NCBI GenBank assembly: GCA_905221605.1
Contig: CAJNDS010001112.1
Location: 1,256,972 to 1,320,971 of the forward strand
DNA length: 64,000 nucleotides
Direction of reading: 5' to 3'
Source: Symbiodinium natans
Lineage: Eukaryota > Sar > Dinophyceae > Suessiales > Symbiodiniaceae
Shown in pieces: positions 27,052 to 39,325 of the stretch (positions are counted from its first letter, which is position 1; the number at the start of each line of letters is the position of its first letter). Under the pieces are notes generated by a model. The model searched no databases and was not told where the DNA came from. It saw nothing but the letters and a program-made list of their open reading frames with translations. Made by a program: the position numbers and the translations under genes.

Positions 27052-30000
27052 GCTGCCTAAGTAGAAAAAGACCCTGCCACGATGGCTGAGGAGGCTGCGG
27101 ACGGGGCGGCGCCGGACCTACCTTGAAGAACTGCAGAATGCACACTTTACAATACTGTTGGTTCGTAGGTACCCGATGTAATCACTTGCAGGGTATATAT
27201 CGGGGGGTTTAGGGTACCTCGTTCCCTCATTCCCTACGAGCCAACGGTAAGAATGAAGAGATGTTTCAGATCTTCATGAAGGCCATGCAGTGCACCAGTG
27301 CATCTGGAGGAGACAGACTGTGGAAAGTGGCTAATCTCAAAACTACCCTATCCTGGGTGCAAGCATGAAGCGGGGGGAGTATCGCGAGTCGCGAAAGGGG
27401 GTTTCTGGCTTCAACGCGTGGCAATTACTCGTTCCTTCTTTCCCTTCCTCCTCCTCCTCCTCCTCCTCCGGCTCGTACGGGTCCCGAGAAGAACTCATCA
27501 GACAAGCTGAGGCCCACAAACTGGAGACGAGATTCTTTTGGGACCAAATAACCTGGGCATCGGCCCACCAAGAAAATGGGATGAGCACTAGTCACTAAAC
27601 GACCACGACACCGATGGTTCTGTGGGACAGCAATTCAGGAATGAACTGAAGCTTAGATATATTATACCATGTCATGTTATATCATATGATATCATGTTAC
27701 GTCATGGTTTGCTGTGTTCTATGTACTATGCTGCTATAATAGGTGGAGTCCGAATCCACTGAGGCGATTGATTTCGACCGGCTGTTCGGCAGAGCACTCT
27801 GACGTCTCTCTCCAAAGTTTGCTGACTTCCAATGCCCCCAGAACCCACAACCGTCTCGATAGAAAACTCCCAGTTCCATGACGTAGAGCAGCAACAACCC
27901 TAAACCCAAAACCCTAAACCCTGTCGCAGCTCCTCACTGCTGACAACAACCATTCGAAACACAGTCGGCACAGCCCCGCGTAGAAACGCGAGCTGCTGGT
28001 AGCTGTTTCCCAGCAGCTGGCTAATGGGCCAGTTGGCTTCATTAGGCTGGTGGTTTACCGCAAATGCGGTCGGATGGCATTTGGGGGTTGATCCTCAAAC
28101 CTTAAGAACTCGAAGGCCATGGAGACAAAAGCAGAACTCATGAATGTCGTAGCTTGGACCAGCCCCCTTTGGCTGCCCTTGTAATGCGGAAGAGCAATCA
28201 GCAGGATGTATGCAGCGGATGTGAGTCATGGCGCCGCAGAGTATGATTGTATGGATAGGCCTTGCTTAGAAGCCGGCATTTTAGGGTAGGGGTTTAGGGT
28301 TGCGAAAAGGGTACTCATCGTTCCGAGTGTGTTTAGAAGAGGGTGCCGTTCGAGGGTGAGAGTCGATGAACTCTTCTCTCTGGCGTGGGCCTCAGAGCAG
28401 GCTTGGATCCTCGACAGCCCGCTGTAGAAAAGGGGGGGTAGGACTGGCCCGACTGGTTCTCAATGGGGCGAAAGCCCCATAGCTCAACAAAGGCCCGTCA
28501 AGCCCGAAGCTGTTAGCCCCTTTTCAGGGGCCCTAAACCCTAAACCCTAAACCCTAAACCCTAAACCCTAAACGCTAAACCCTAAACCCTAAACCCTAAA
28601 CCCTAAACCCTAAACCCTAAACAGGGGCCTGGGCTCCTGGTGGCATTTGGAGCCCTTTCGCCTTGCCCTCCGCTGCTCGAACCGCCGGGCCGCTGGCGAG
28701 GCCAACTGTTCACGGGGTTTAGGGTTTAGGGTTTAGGGTTTAGGGTTTAGGGATTAGGGTTAGGGTTTAGGGTTGAAGGGGGATTAGGGTTGAGGTGTCG
28801 GGTTTTTGGGGTTTGGGGCTGAGGGGTTTGGGGTTTTGGGGGGGTTAGGGCTGAGAGGTTTGGGTTTCGGGTTTGGGGTTTCGGGTTTGGGGGGTTGGGG
28901 TTGAGGGGTTTTAGGGTTGAGGGGGTTTAGGGTCGAGGGGGTTTAGGGTTTGGTGTTCAGCGTTTAAAACTAGGGACACAGCAAGCTTGTTAAAAAAAGG
29001 GGGTTCGGGTTGAGGGTTGCGGGTGCAAGGGTTCGGAGCCTATGGGTTTAAGGCTTGAGGGTGTTGTTGTTGGGCAACAAAGCCTGAGGGCTAGCTCACA
29101 GTTTAAGGTGCCGAAAGGGTTTGTTGTTGGGTTGTCGGACTCTGGGGTTGAACTTTGGTGGGCCTGGGGCTCTTTCAGTGGGCTTCAGGGTACTTTGGCC
29201 GAAATGCGGGTTGAGATTTCAAGGGTCATAGGGGTTAGGGCTTAGTGTCCAGCAAGCCCGAGCATGAATCGCTCAGCCTAAGCTCTGAATCTCTAATCCT
29301 TAAACCCACCCCCCGAGTCCCCCAAAGCCACAGTGAACTAGGTGTGCTGCTTGAGAGCTCCATTCCGCATGTGCGAGGACCCAGAGCCTTTCCCCCACCT
29401 TTTTTTGGCGTTTCGGTTCCCTTGCAAGCCCCTTAACCAACAAGTACCTCGTGAGTCCTGTGTCATCGTTCATGTTGTAGACACTAGTTGTTCTCTGCCT
29501 AGGCACCTCCTTTGCACACCCAGACTCGGGGCTCGGAGAGGTCGTACATCACAAGGTAAGTGTGCTGAGACCAACCTTTTGCATTCTTCCCTTCTTTTTT
29601 GCGCCCAATACAAGGGCTTCTGGCTCCGAAATGATTTTCGGTCCTAAACTTGTGACTTCAACTTTTAGGGACCCTTGCAAAAAGGGGTCAAAGGGATGGT
29701 GCTGAGTCTGATGTGCAATCCCGATGTTCTGGCTCCGGGGATGCGCTGGAAGCTTAGGGTTTAGGGTTTAGGGTTTAGGGTTCCCACAAGCGGCCTCAGT
29801 GCAGGTGATGAGCGCAGCAGGCACCCTCTTCCGGAAGCCCGAGCAGCCCGGCTTTTTGGAGACTCCCAGAAGTCCTGGGTTTAGGGTTTAGGGTTTAGGG
29901 TTTAAGGTTTGGGTTTAGGGTTGCCAGACCAAATTCCCTGATCCCTAACTCCAGAGCGGGTCCTGATTCAAAGAAATGTCACAGCCCTTCCGAGAATTGG

Positions 30001-31400
30001 GCCTGGCAGTTTTCCAGCACCTCCTAAGCTGTTGAGGCCTGGGAAGCAGGCACGCAAATTGCATCCTAGCCTCTAATCTCGCGGACCCGAACTGTATCCT
30101 CAGCTCTCCCTAGATGGGGTCCAGGCCCTCGTGTTCTTCCCAAGCCTGCTGGAACTGCGACCCTGAACCCCTTGTTGTGTATGCTCCAGAACTTATTGCC
30201 CTCAAACCATCCCAATCGCTACCATCCCATCGGCTCAGGCCACGGCCGCTCTGAAGCCTTAGAACCCCTCAACCCTGAAGCCCCAGAAGCCCCAGCCAAA
30301 TACCACTTCATCAAGGAACATGCCTGAAACGATCAACTTGTTGTACAGTATCTTTCCGCATGTTCATGTAGACGTGTTGTTGTTTCTTGTGAAACTGGTT
30401 CTGGTTCTTATGAGTTGGTGATTCTTACACAAGCGTAGATAAGCTATAGATACTGTACATGAGCCATCTATCTATGCGGGTAGTTCTCTAATTAGGTCCC
30501 TTTTCGGGTACCTCAATTAGTTGGGGCCACCTCATAATAGTAACGCCAAAAGGGGCCATGTCAAACTCATAACAATGAGTTCTGCTAAATAAATCGAGTG
30601 TTCTCTGCGAATTCAGGCTCCGCCCCCTGCACGGCTCCTGGCGTCTCGACCTTCGCGGGACGGAGCGGATGTCTTTCCCGTGTCCGGGCGAGCGTTCTGG
30701 TGGGATTCGCAGGATTGAAACACCTAGCTGGGGAATTGGTGATCGAAACTTTTGACAGAGCAAATTAAAACTGTGTTCTTTGATTCAGGGTCTCGGTCTC
30801 GGGCTTCATGAAAGCTTTATGTCTTGAGGGCGTGAGGCGAAGAACCCTGCCCCCATGCCACTCAATGCCCTAGTGCACCAAAAAAAACCAAGTCCGAAAC
30901 TCCGCAAACTCCGTAAGCGCCGTAAACTCTGTCAAGGTCCGTGAGCTCCGTAAACTACACAGACCCTCAATGCGAAAGCCCCCAAGACCTGGGAACTGAG
31001 GATGCAGCTGCCAGATGGCTACGAGCCCTATGCGGGGTCGGAGGCGACTCGGAGATGAAGTCGCTCTTGACATCCCTCTCCCCCTTGAGCTCCCATAACT
31101 CGCTCACGTTTGCTCAAGGTTGGCTCTCTTCCTTTCATGCCCCCTCAATGCGAGGGACCCTGGCCCTAGACCCCAAACCATCTTAAGCCTGAAGCCCCAA
31201 ACCCCAAACCATCCTAAGTTCGAAGCCCCAAGCCCTAAACCATCCTAAGTCCGAGGCCCCAAGCCCTAAGCCATCCTGAGCCCCAAGCCCTATAAAACCC
31301 CAGACCATCCTAAGCCTGAAGCCCAAAGCAACAGACCGCAAGGGTTTCAGTCCTGTCAGGACTGGGTGCACGAGCTCGTGAACCATGCGTCTCGGCTAGC
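27052..31400. other. Gene-poor stretch
   Basis: Telomere-like arrays lie at 28530-28621 (+), 28715-28775 (-), 29755-29782 (-) and 29877-29905 (-). A (CTC)n run is near 27447-27468. A coding-like patch at 29802-29877 (VMSAAGTLFRKPEQPGFLE) after CAG may be an exon. Degenerate GGGTTTGGGG words fill 28790-28960. No complete gene found. Confidence 0.4.
28530..28775. repeat. Head-to-head telomere-like arrays
   Basis: C-rich units at 28530-28621 and G-rich units at 28715-28775. Confidence 0.9.
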
Positions 31401-31420
31401 AGGCAAGTGGATCCTTAATC

Positions 31421-31523
31421 GAGGCGTCGGAATAATTACTAATAATAGTCCCTTGTGGTCCCTTTGTAAGTATACTACAGTAAACCCCCAGCCCTATTCT
31501 AGTTATTCAGACCCCTATATTAG
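31421..31523 (+). mobile_element. MITE-like foldback family 1, copy b
   Basis: GGCGTCGGAATAATTACTAA at the left and AGTTATTCAGACCCCTATA at the right; the interior shares TGGTCCCTTTGTAA.TATACTA with the copies at 20825 and 39888. Confidence 0.65.
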
Positions 31524-32088
31524 GTCTCTAAGGGTTTCTGGCTTTTGGGTCTTCTCTTTCGTGATTATGAAGCAAGGTTTAAGATGAGCTTCTACACCCA
31601 GATACGATGCGTAGGGCATGTAGTGTTTGGTGGTGGTGGCCATCCGAAGCTGGGTTACTCAAGCCCGAACTAAGAACCCTAAACCCCCCTAAAAACCCAT
31701 AAACCCTCAACAGTACACCCAAAAGCCCTCCCTTCCCAGAGCCCCTCAAGCAGGCCGGAGAAGGAGCCACGCCTCTCACCTTTGCTCGGCTTGTCTCGGC
31801 TGGGCTACGCAGTTGCTAGTGAGCGCAGAAGCCACGCCATCGTACGAAAGGGAGAACGCACCTGTCCTGACACCCTTAAACCCTAAACCCTACACCCGAA
31901 ACCCTAAACCCTAAACCCTAAACCCTAAACCCAAAGCCCTTTGCAGAGCCAGGCCCGTAACCCAGTCACACGCCGAAGCAAAGAACTCAGGACCTGCAGC
32001 GCAGCCGTCGCAAAAGCGAGCAGTTTGCCCGTGCGCTGCGCGGGTAGGGCGGCGCAAAAAGCCTGAGCATGCTTGTGGAGAACAACTT

Positions 32089-32176
32089 GGACCCAGAGTA
32101 GGCCCTTCTTCCCACCTTTATTTTTTGAAAGGGTTTCGGTTTACCCTTTTTGTTCCTAGGTTACTCCTGGGTCTAG
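32089..32176 (+). mobile_element. Foldback-like repeat family 6, copy a
   Basis: GGACCCAGAGTAG at the left and CCTGGGTCTAGA at the right, with a T-rich interior and CCCTTTTTGTT.CTAGGTT. A second copy is at 50352-50460. Confidence 0.55.
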
Positions 32177-33537
32177 ACAAGGTTTAGGACCCGGCTGTCT
32201 GACATGACATGGATGTCAAGAAGTCCAACCATAGAAAGTCACGAAGAGGTACGGCTAAGGTGCCTCTGATGGGCCCTATGCTTATTAGCCGCAGCTTGCC
32301 TTGGGAACCGCAGTGGTGGACCCCTAGCCCTTATGAATGCCCTAAAGGCCCTAGACCCTTGAAACCCTGCACCATCATCACAGATGCTTGGCACACCTCA
32401 GCCTCTGCAGCCCTAAAGCCCAACCAAATACCCCCAAACACCCCCAAAACGCGCCCACATACCCCCAAATAAAGACTTGAAGGAGCCCAAATCTCCCAAA
32501 CACCCCAAGCACCCCAAAACCCCTTCATCCCCAAAGACCCCCAAAGACCCCCGAGGAGCCCCAAATTTTCTGAAAGACCCCAACTACCCCAAATCCCTGC
32601 ATACCCAAGAGCCTCCCCCAATCCGCTCCCAGGCGCAGCTGCTGCAGACTGCGCAGCTGCAGGCCCAACTGCAGGCATGGCCTCTCCAAGTCCCCCTATA
32701 AGGCCCGAAGGCCCTCAGGCCCTCAGGCCTTAAGACCTGAAGGGTTTAGGGTTTAGGGTTTGGGGTTTGGGTTTGGGGTTTAGGGTTTAGGGCTTAGGGT
32801 TTAGGGTTTAGGGTTTGGGGTTTAGGGCTTAGGGCTTCAAGATCCCAAACCTGTAAGCACACATGTGGAGACGCGTCTTGCCAGGCTCAGGCCCAGCTTC
32901 GGGCGCTCTACATGCAGCAGGCGAAAGTCGCGGCCCTTGAACTAGTTCGGGTTCATGAATGTCAGGGTTTCGGGGTTTCTGGTTCAATGTTGGTTGTATA
33001 TGCTCATTGTGATGATTATGATTATCCTGGCCCGCCGGCATATCCAGTTATATCTATACAAATATGAACCCTAAGCCAGGTCTTTCGAGATTGACGCGTG
33101 GGTTTGGGCGCGTGCCTTGTGCTTGGGAGGGTTTGCTTCGTCAAGGGGACGGGGTTGCCCAGGCGGCCAAGATTTGGCTCTCCAGCAAGGAAGCCGCATG
33201 TGCCGCAGCTAGCCCTGCCAGCAGCAAGAGCCCTGCAACCTGAACTTGCTTTGCTGCTGTTGCGACCACACCACCAACACCACCCGAAAGTAGAGAACCA
33301 ACCCCCCAGCCAGGCCCAAAACCCAGGCTGCCAGAGGGGCCCGAAATCCGAACCCTAAGCCCCGAAGCCCTGTAAGCCCTAAGCCCCAAACGCCGCGAAA
33401 CTCCCGAACCCTAAACCCAAAACCTCAGGAGACCCTCAACCCTGCCTTCCGAGGCTCCGGCCCCGCCGGCGCCGACCGCCAAGGCGCCGGTGACGCCGGC
33501 GCCACCGCGCGCCTGGGGGGTGCGGGGCTCGTCATTT

Positions 33538-33559
33538 TTTGTTTGTTTGTTTGTTTGTT

Positions 33560-33591
<32 letters not shown>

Positions 33592-33981
33592 TGTGTGCAA
33601 GCGTGCTTTGCATCTTCTGCCTGGATGCATATGTTTGAATTTCATCTTTGGTTCATGTATGCATCCATGAATGCATTTCTTAGTGCCAATTCGCGGAGTC
33701 CATCTCTTGTGGTTGGACCGATCCTCAAATAAGGCAACGTGGTGTGATGTGTTGATACACACACACACACACATGAGAAGCATTTAAATGCAAGTGCAAA
33801 GATACAGAAGTAACAAGCCAATACACGAATAACAAGAATGTATGTCTGTATCTGCAGGTTGACAAAAGAAGTAAGCACATAGATACATGCACACACACAG
33901 ATATCAGAGAGATGAGTATATAGATATAGGTATAGTTTCGGTACGGATAGATACACATGCATATTCCACATATGTAATATG

Positions 33982-34019
<38 letters not shown>

Positions 34020-34115
34020 CATACACATATATACATATCTGTGTGTGTGTGTCCACATTATATATGTGTATGTATGTATGTACGTACGTACGTACGTATA
34101 TTCATATCTGTGTGT
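33538..34115. repeat. Microsatellite cluster
   Basis: (GTTT)n then (GT)n at 33538-33583, (CA)n at 33754-33772, (CA)n and (TA)n at 33981-34019, and TATG/TACG repeats at 34062-34105. Open frames across it are repeat artefacts. Confidence 0.85.
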
Positions 34116-34761
34116 GTGCAGTAGACATGATCTGGTGTGGACCTTCGCGCCTCTGGCAGGGCAAAGGCCACCACGCGCCGCCCAGACCAGGGCAGCGGCC
34201 CCTCAGCGTGTGCGGGCTCAGAGGAGCTTTGGGTTTAGGGTTTAGGGTTTAGGATTTAGGATTTAGGGTTTAGGGTCTCTTCCGGGCGGATGCACAGAAG
34301 CCTGCTGCAGAAGGGTTTAGGGGCTTAGGGCTTTGCAGGATTTTCAGGGTTCTCGCGAAATGTGTGCCAAGGGTTCAAGGGGTTTGAGAGTAACAATCGT
34401 AGGTACCCCTTCCAATAAAGGAAGATGTGCGAAGTGTTGGGTCCTATTCGGGGTTTGGGGGTTGCATGTGCAAGTGATAATTGTCGGGGGTCCCTCTTCG
34501 TCTACAGCGATCCGGATGCCAGGAAGGAAAGAGGGTTAAGGGTTTAGAAGAAAGGGCTAAGCATGTTCCGAATGATGGCAAGCGATCGCTTTGATTTCGG
34601 CCTCAGGCAAGCAGCTTACACGGATTTGAACGTTTAAGTCGAGGTAGCACCCTAGTGGCCCAGACTCGCTGCACCCAAGCATGGAGTGGGGAGTGGCTCG
34701 GCAACTTTTGGAATTCAACCCTGCTGCCCTTGGAATGTTGGTGAGCAGGTAGGGTTGAAAC

Positions 34762-35779
34762 ATGTCAAGCAGGTTTCTAGGGGGCAAGCCTTCTAAGGAG
34801 CTGTGGTTGGACCTCCTGATTCACTTCTCCGACTTGTGCATCGGCGGCACCTTCGTCGTCGTGTTCCTGAAGCTGCGAAAAAGCAGATCAGCAGCCGGAT
34901 TGTCCTTGCAGACCCTGGCGACTGTAGTTGGCGCGAGGGTCCTCCACTTGCTGAGCTGCTTGGCATGGGTTTAGCAGTTTAGCCTTCTGTCCATACCCTT
35001 CGGTTCAGAAAGCCTCGGTTGCTTTCGCGCTTTGCGCTGCATGCGGGCTTAAGTCTGAGGCCACTACATTGGGCTCCACTATCGCCCGAATGTGCTTCCG
35101 TGGCTGTTATACCCGGCCATTGATGTGGCAAGCGCTTGCATAGGCTGCGCTTTGCTTGTATCCTTCCTCTTCTACTACTACCCAAGCTACGAGAAGGAGA
35201 AGGACAACTTCGGCATACACATCTTCGAGCGGTTTGATCTTCTGCCGAAGAACAGCCCGCTGAAGACCAGTCCCGTGGTAGCGGCAAGCTTCCTCTATGC
35301 CGTTGTGGCGGTTCTGGCATTGATGTGGTATTTCGTGCGAAGATCCCAGCACGGCTTCTGGGTCAGCTATTTTTGTTGCTACTATGAGGCTATGGGTGCA
35401 GTAGCGCTGATACCGCAGCTGTGGATGTTCCACCAGGACAAGCGGGTTTCGCCCCTGCTGTCTTACTTTGTGGTGCTCACGGCCCTGAACCGCTTCTTCA
35501 CGCTTTGCTTTTGGATTTGCTACCCGCGCGTCTTCCTCTGGCGGTATCCCGACAACCGCGGAGTTCAGATGGCGTCAGAGACGATGCACCTTGGAGATGC
35601 TTGGGAATATTCCTTTAACATTTGAGCAAGTAATGTACTTCCTAAGAAACTTGTAATTTTTGCTAGGGCTCCAAGCTTCTAGGAACATCCTGATCCTCTC
35701 GGACTTCCTCTTCTACTGGGCCCGCTCCAAGCTTCGAGGTGACACAGAGATAATTATTGGCGATGGAATGATGGTGTGA
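34762..35779 (+). CDS. ERD2/KDEL-receptor-like protein, tandem copy 1
   Basis: Three exons. Exon 1 ends at 34954 (apparent ATG at 34762, but the part before 34798 is not shared with copy 2). Exon 2 is 35060-35585 and exon 3 is 35683-35779. Both introns (105 and 97 bp) start GC and end AG|G, and joining keeps the frame through codons split a|gc and at|g. The protein is multi-pass and matches the ER lumen retention receptor family: DLCIGGTFVVVFLKLRKSRS, ARVLHLLS, GAVALIPQLWMFHQDKRVS and ILSDFLFYWARSKLRG. These receptors retrieve KDEL-tagged proteins from Golgi to ER. The loop with EKEKDNFGIHIFERFDLLP makes it longer than the 212-residue human protein, as in the plant ERD2-like subgroup. A TAG at 34972-34974 lies inside intron 1 and does not break the gene. 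Confidence 0.85.
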
Positions 35780-36012
35780 AGAGCGCACCTGTCAACACAT
35801 TGGTTGCTTTAGGAAAAATGTCCAGGATCGTCCCCATGCTCACTTGCATCGAGCCGACAGCGCACTCACACTCTGGCAACTAAGGTAAAGCGGCAAGTGT
35901 GCTGAAGGTAGTGTGATGCTTGCATGTATTGTGCCTTCTGGCTCTCAAGAGTTAGGTTAAAGAACAGTAGATAGTTTCCTGTGCCGGTCCCAAAACCGAC
36001 TTGACCCAAACG

Positions 36013-36987
36013 ATGCAGCTTGGGGAGCTGTGGTTGGACCTCCTGATTCACTTCTCCGACTTGTGCATCGGCGGCACCTTCGTCGTCGTGTTCCTGAAGC
36101 TGCGAAAAAGCAGATCAGCAGCCGGATTGTCCTTGCAGACCCTGGCGACTGTCGTTGGCGCGAGGGTCCTCCACTTGCTGAGCTGCTTGGCATGGGTTTG
36201 GCAGTTTAGCCTTCTGTCCATACCCTTCGGTTCAGAAAGCCTCGGCGGCTTTCGCGCTTTGCGCTGCATGCGTGCTTAAGTCTGAGGCCACTACATTGGG
36301 CTCCACTATCGCCCGAATGTGCTTCCGTGGCTGCTATACCCGGCCATTGATGTGGCAAGCGCTTGCATAGGCTGCGCTTTGCTTGGATCCTTCCTCTTCT
36401 ACTACTACCCAAGCTACGAGAAGGAGAAGGACAACTTCGGCATACACATCTTCGAGCGGTTTGATCTTCTGCCGAAGAACAGCCCGCTGAAGACCAGTCC
36501 CGTGGTAGCGGCAAGCTTCCTCTATGCCGTTGTGGCGGTTCTGGCATTGATGTGGTATTTCGTGCGAAGATCCCAGCACGGCTTCTGGGTCAGCTATTTT
36601 TGTTGCTACTATGAGGCTATGGGTGCAGTAGCGCTGATACCGCAGCTGTGGATGTTCCACCAGGACAAGCGGGTTTCGCCCCTGCTGTCTTACTTTGTGG
36701 TGCTCACGGCCCTGAACCGCTTCTTCACGCTTTGCTTTTGGATTTGCTACCCGCGCGTCTTCCTCTGGCGGTATCCCGACAACCGCGGAGTTCAGATGGC
36801 GTCAGAGACGATGCACCTTGGGGATACTTGGGAATATTTTTAAAATTTTGAGCCATTAATGTGCTTCCTAAGAAACCTGTATTTGTTGCTCGGGCTCCAA
36901 GCTTCTAGGAACATCCTGATCCTCTCGGACTTCCTCTTCTACTGGGCCCGCTCCAAGCTTCGAGGTGATTCCGAAGTGATCATAGGC
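36013..36987 (+). CDS. ERD2/KDEL-receptor-like protein, tandem copy 2
   Basis: Nearly identical to copy 1 with a 1227 bp offset. Exon 1 is 36013-36181 (ATG, MQLGELWLDLL), exon 2 is 36287-36812, and exon 3 runs from 36909. Both introns are GC-AG|G. The protein differs at a few residues (GCALLG for GCALLV). After RSKLRGD the sequence diverges: copy 1 stops at GMMV, whereas here the frame runs past 36987 into a telomere-like array that starts at 37020. So the last codons are lost or lie in an exon I cannot see (a GC donor at 36986 is possible). The 280 bp between the copies is unique. Confidence 0.8.
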
Positions 36988-37019
36988 CAGCAGGGGTTGG
37001 CTGAAATCCCCCCCACCCC

Positions 37020-37080
37020 CCGGGGTTTAGGGTTTAAAGGTTTAGGGTTTAGGGTTTAGGGTTTAGGGTTTAGGGTTTGG
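37020..37080 (-). repeat. Telomere-like (GGGTTTA)n array
   Basis: Abuts the 3' end of the second ERD2-like copy. Confidence 0.9.
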
Positions 37081-38584
37081 GGTCCCCCCCCCCCTTTACA
37101 CAAAGAAGGTGTGAAGCCCCGTGTGTCTCTTCGGACTTGCCAGCTTTGGGGCTTTAGGGTCCAGAGACCTGGATGCGGAGGGTTCAGGGTCTGCGCGCTC
37201 TGGGACATACCCCTTGGGGTCAAATAGGACTTCATATGCATGAGCTCACTTCTAGGTTTGGCTCCCCGGGCTTCTCTAGCGCCCTCCAACCACAGGTAGC
37301 ATGACGGGTTCATAACACAGGAACCGGAATGATTGCCAGTACTAGGCGTTTATAACCCCCGGTACAAGTATGCTTGATGCCACCCGACAGCTCCCGCATT
37401 CTTCGAACGTACAAACTGATCTCGTTTCACCATAAACGCAGCAGACTTGCGTCCCGCTTTGCCCTGAAGCCCATTCTAGTTCAAACCCCCCCGCATATTG
37501 GGCTGATGCAGACGAGTACTTAGGTTCTGCAAGAAGGGTGCTATTGCCTGCAACAACCCTGGTGCAGGTGATGGAGCGCAGATGGTGTGAGCTGCTTGAG
37601 AGACCTAGGGGTAGACCATGAGTCTTCCGGGTTTTTTTGCCGCATTGCAGCAGATAGAACTCTTAGCCTCTAAACCCAGCTTGAGCGGAGAGAATGAGTT
37701 TTGTGAATGGGGGGCAAGGGGCCCCCCCCCCCGCATGCAATGATGAGGAGCACATGCCTTCGCATCCTTCACATTGTCAGGCTGCCCAGGTTCTTCGATC
37801 GCGTTGAAGACCAAAGTGATCCTTTCAGGGCCTTGTGTCAGTGGCCCAAGCATAGCAGGCTTCAGGGTTTAGGAATTAGGGTTTCGGTTATCCCACCAGT
37901 CACCAGCCTGGTCACAACATGTCTCACGCGAGGTAGCTGTGAAGCTGGCTCCTCCGCACGATAGATTTCGCCGTGCAGCGGCAGATGATGACCGTCGCAG
38001 CAAGAAAAAATCTGGGACATTTGCACAGTTGCTTCCTCTGAGGAAAGTCATGGCGACACCCCCCAAGCCCCAAACCCTGGGGGGCCCTAGCGCTGCAAGC
38101 CTAGCAAACCCTAGCCTAGTAGACCCTCTCAAACCCGACTAAAAACCCGACTAACCCTACAAAAGCACTCTGAAACCCCAAGAGAGAGCTCACCCCGAAC
38201 GCGTTGCCAAGGCCGCCCAGAGGGCCATCCGCGATGGAGACTTTCAGGCCTGAAAGCTGGAAAGGGAAAGTGGAATAGGGTTGAGGGCCCCCTGAAACCT
38301 CAACCATGTAGAAACTAGAGAGCGCATATGTGGACCCATGAAGCGTAGGTGTGTCTAGGACTGAGAAAGGGCTTGAGTGCCGCGAGGTCCAGCGACAGGC
38401 TGGCCTCAAAGCAGCAGAGAACGTGCAGGAGGCCTGTCGAGGGCTCCGGGCTTTGAGCTGTTGGTGGGGGCATTGCCTAGCCCTCCGCAAGCCTCATGCG
38501 GCAGCCCCTGGCACAAGCCCTGCTTATCCACTTAGGCTCAAGCCATCGGCTTCCCATTCCTCGCAGCCCCTTGGCCCTCCAGTC
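37081..38584. other. Intergenic stretch with possible small exons
   Basis: Coding-like patches occur at about 37939-38070 (DDDRRSKKKSGTFAQLLPLR) and 38189-38253 (AHPERVAKAAQRAIRDGDFQ). Both sit on + upstream of APS kinase and may belong to another gene. The rest has scattered CCCTAAA words only. Confidence 0.35.
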
Positions 38585-39325
38585 ATGTCCCGAGCGCTTA
38601 GTCCCTGGTGCGTCTTTGGGCTGCTGCTGCAGAGCTCAGTGGCTGTCGCTGACGTGAAGAGCACCAACATCAAGTTTCACGAGGGCCTCCCTCGTGAGGA
38701 GAAATGGAAGTCGAACGGCCACATGGGCATCACGCTCTGGATGACGGGCCTCTCCGGCAGCGGCAAGAGCACCATCAGCGTGGCCCTGGAGCGCGCCCTC
38801 GTGGAGATGCAGTCCAAGAGCTACTTTGTGTACCGCTTGGATGGTGACAACTTGCGTTTTGGGCTGAACAGGGATCTTGGCTTCAGCCCCGCAGATCGCA
38901 AGGAGAACGTCCGACGCGTCTCGGAGGTGTCCAAGCTCTTCGCAGAGGCCGGGGCCATCGTCATCGCCGGCCTGATCTCGCCCTATGCCGCAGATCGCGA
39001 CTACGCGCGCGAGGTGCACAAGAATGCCTCTCTGCCCTTCATGGAGGTCTTCGTGGATGCGCCGCTGGCGGCTGTCGAGACTCGAGATCCGAAGGGCCTC
39101 TACAAGAAGGCCCGGGAAGGCAAGATCAAGGGCTTCACGGGCATCGACGCTCCCTACGAGAAGCCCGTGAACCCGGAGGTGCACGTCAGAACTGACCAGC
39201 TTACAGTGGTTCAGTGCGTGAACGTGATTTTGAAAAAGCTTGACGAGTTCGGCATCCATTTGCAGCAGACCTTCAGGAAGATGGATGAGCCGTCAGGCGA
39301 CTGTGTGGCCGTGCAGGAGAAGTAG
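38585..39325 (+). CDS. Adenylyl-sulfate (APS) kinase
   Basis: Intronless, 246 residues, ending in TAG. It phosphorylates APS to PAPS with ATP, the sulfate donor for sulfation. The ATG at 38585 is chosen because it precedes a hydrophobic N-terminus (WCVFGLLLQSSVAVA) that looks like a signal or plastid-targeting leader; the frame is open upstream to 38351 but low in coding character. Motifs: P-loop GLSGSGKST at 55-63, DGDNLRFGLNRDLGF at 86-100, ENVRR at 107-111, ISPY at 131-134, and the lid segment KGLYKKAREGKIKGFTGID at 170-188 followed by APYEKP. All key residues of the CysC family are present. The C-terminal 30 residues after VVQCVNVILKKL are an extension. No ATP sulfurylase domain is attached. 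Confidence 0.93.
   Translation: MSRALSPWCVFGLLLQSSVAVADVKSTNIKFHEGLPREEKWKSNGHMGITLWMTGLSGSGKSTISVALERALVEMQSKSYFVYRLDGDNLRFGLNRDLGFSPADRKENVRRVSEVSKLFAEAGAIVIAGLISPYAADRDYAREVHKNASLPFMEVFVDAPLAAVETRDPKGLYKKAREGKIKGFTGIDAPYEKPVNPEVHVRTDQLTVVQCVNVILKKLDEFGIHLQQTFRKMDEPSGDCVAVQEK

Larger units (their letters stand above)
31524..34760. other. Gene-poor stretch with microsatellites and possible Gln-rich exons
   Basis: Telomere-like arrays are at 31876-31934 (+), 32741-32839 (-) and 34229-34276 (-). Coding-like Gln/Ala-rich patches occur at about 32628-32700 (QAQLLQTAQLQAQLQAW) and 32881-32952 (QAQLRALYMQQAKVAALEL), possibly two exons of one coiled-coil protein. Large GT/CA/TA/GTAC microsatellites fill 33538-34115. 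Confidence 0.4.

Noticed and set aside
33642-34252. ORFs rich in Tyr, Ile, Cys and Val on both strands
   Set aside because: Readings of CA/TA/GT microsatellites.
34972-34974. Pseudogene call for ERD2-like copy 1 because of TAG
   Set aside because: The stop lies within the GC-AG intron; exons join in frame.
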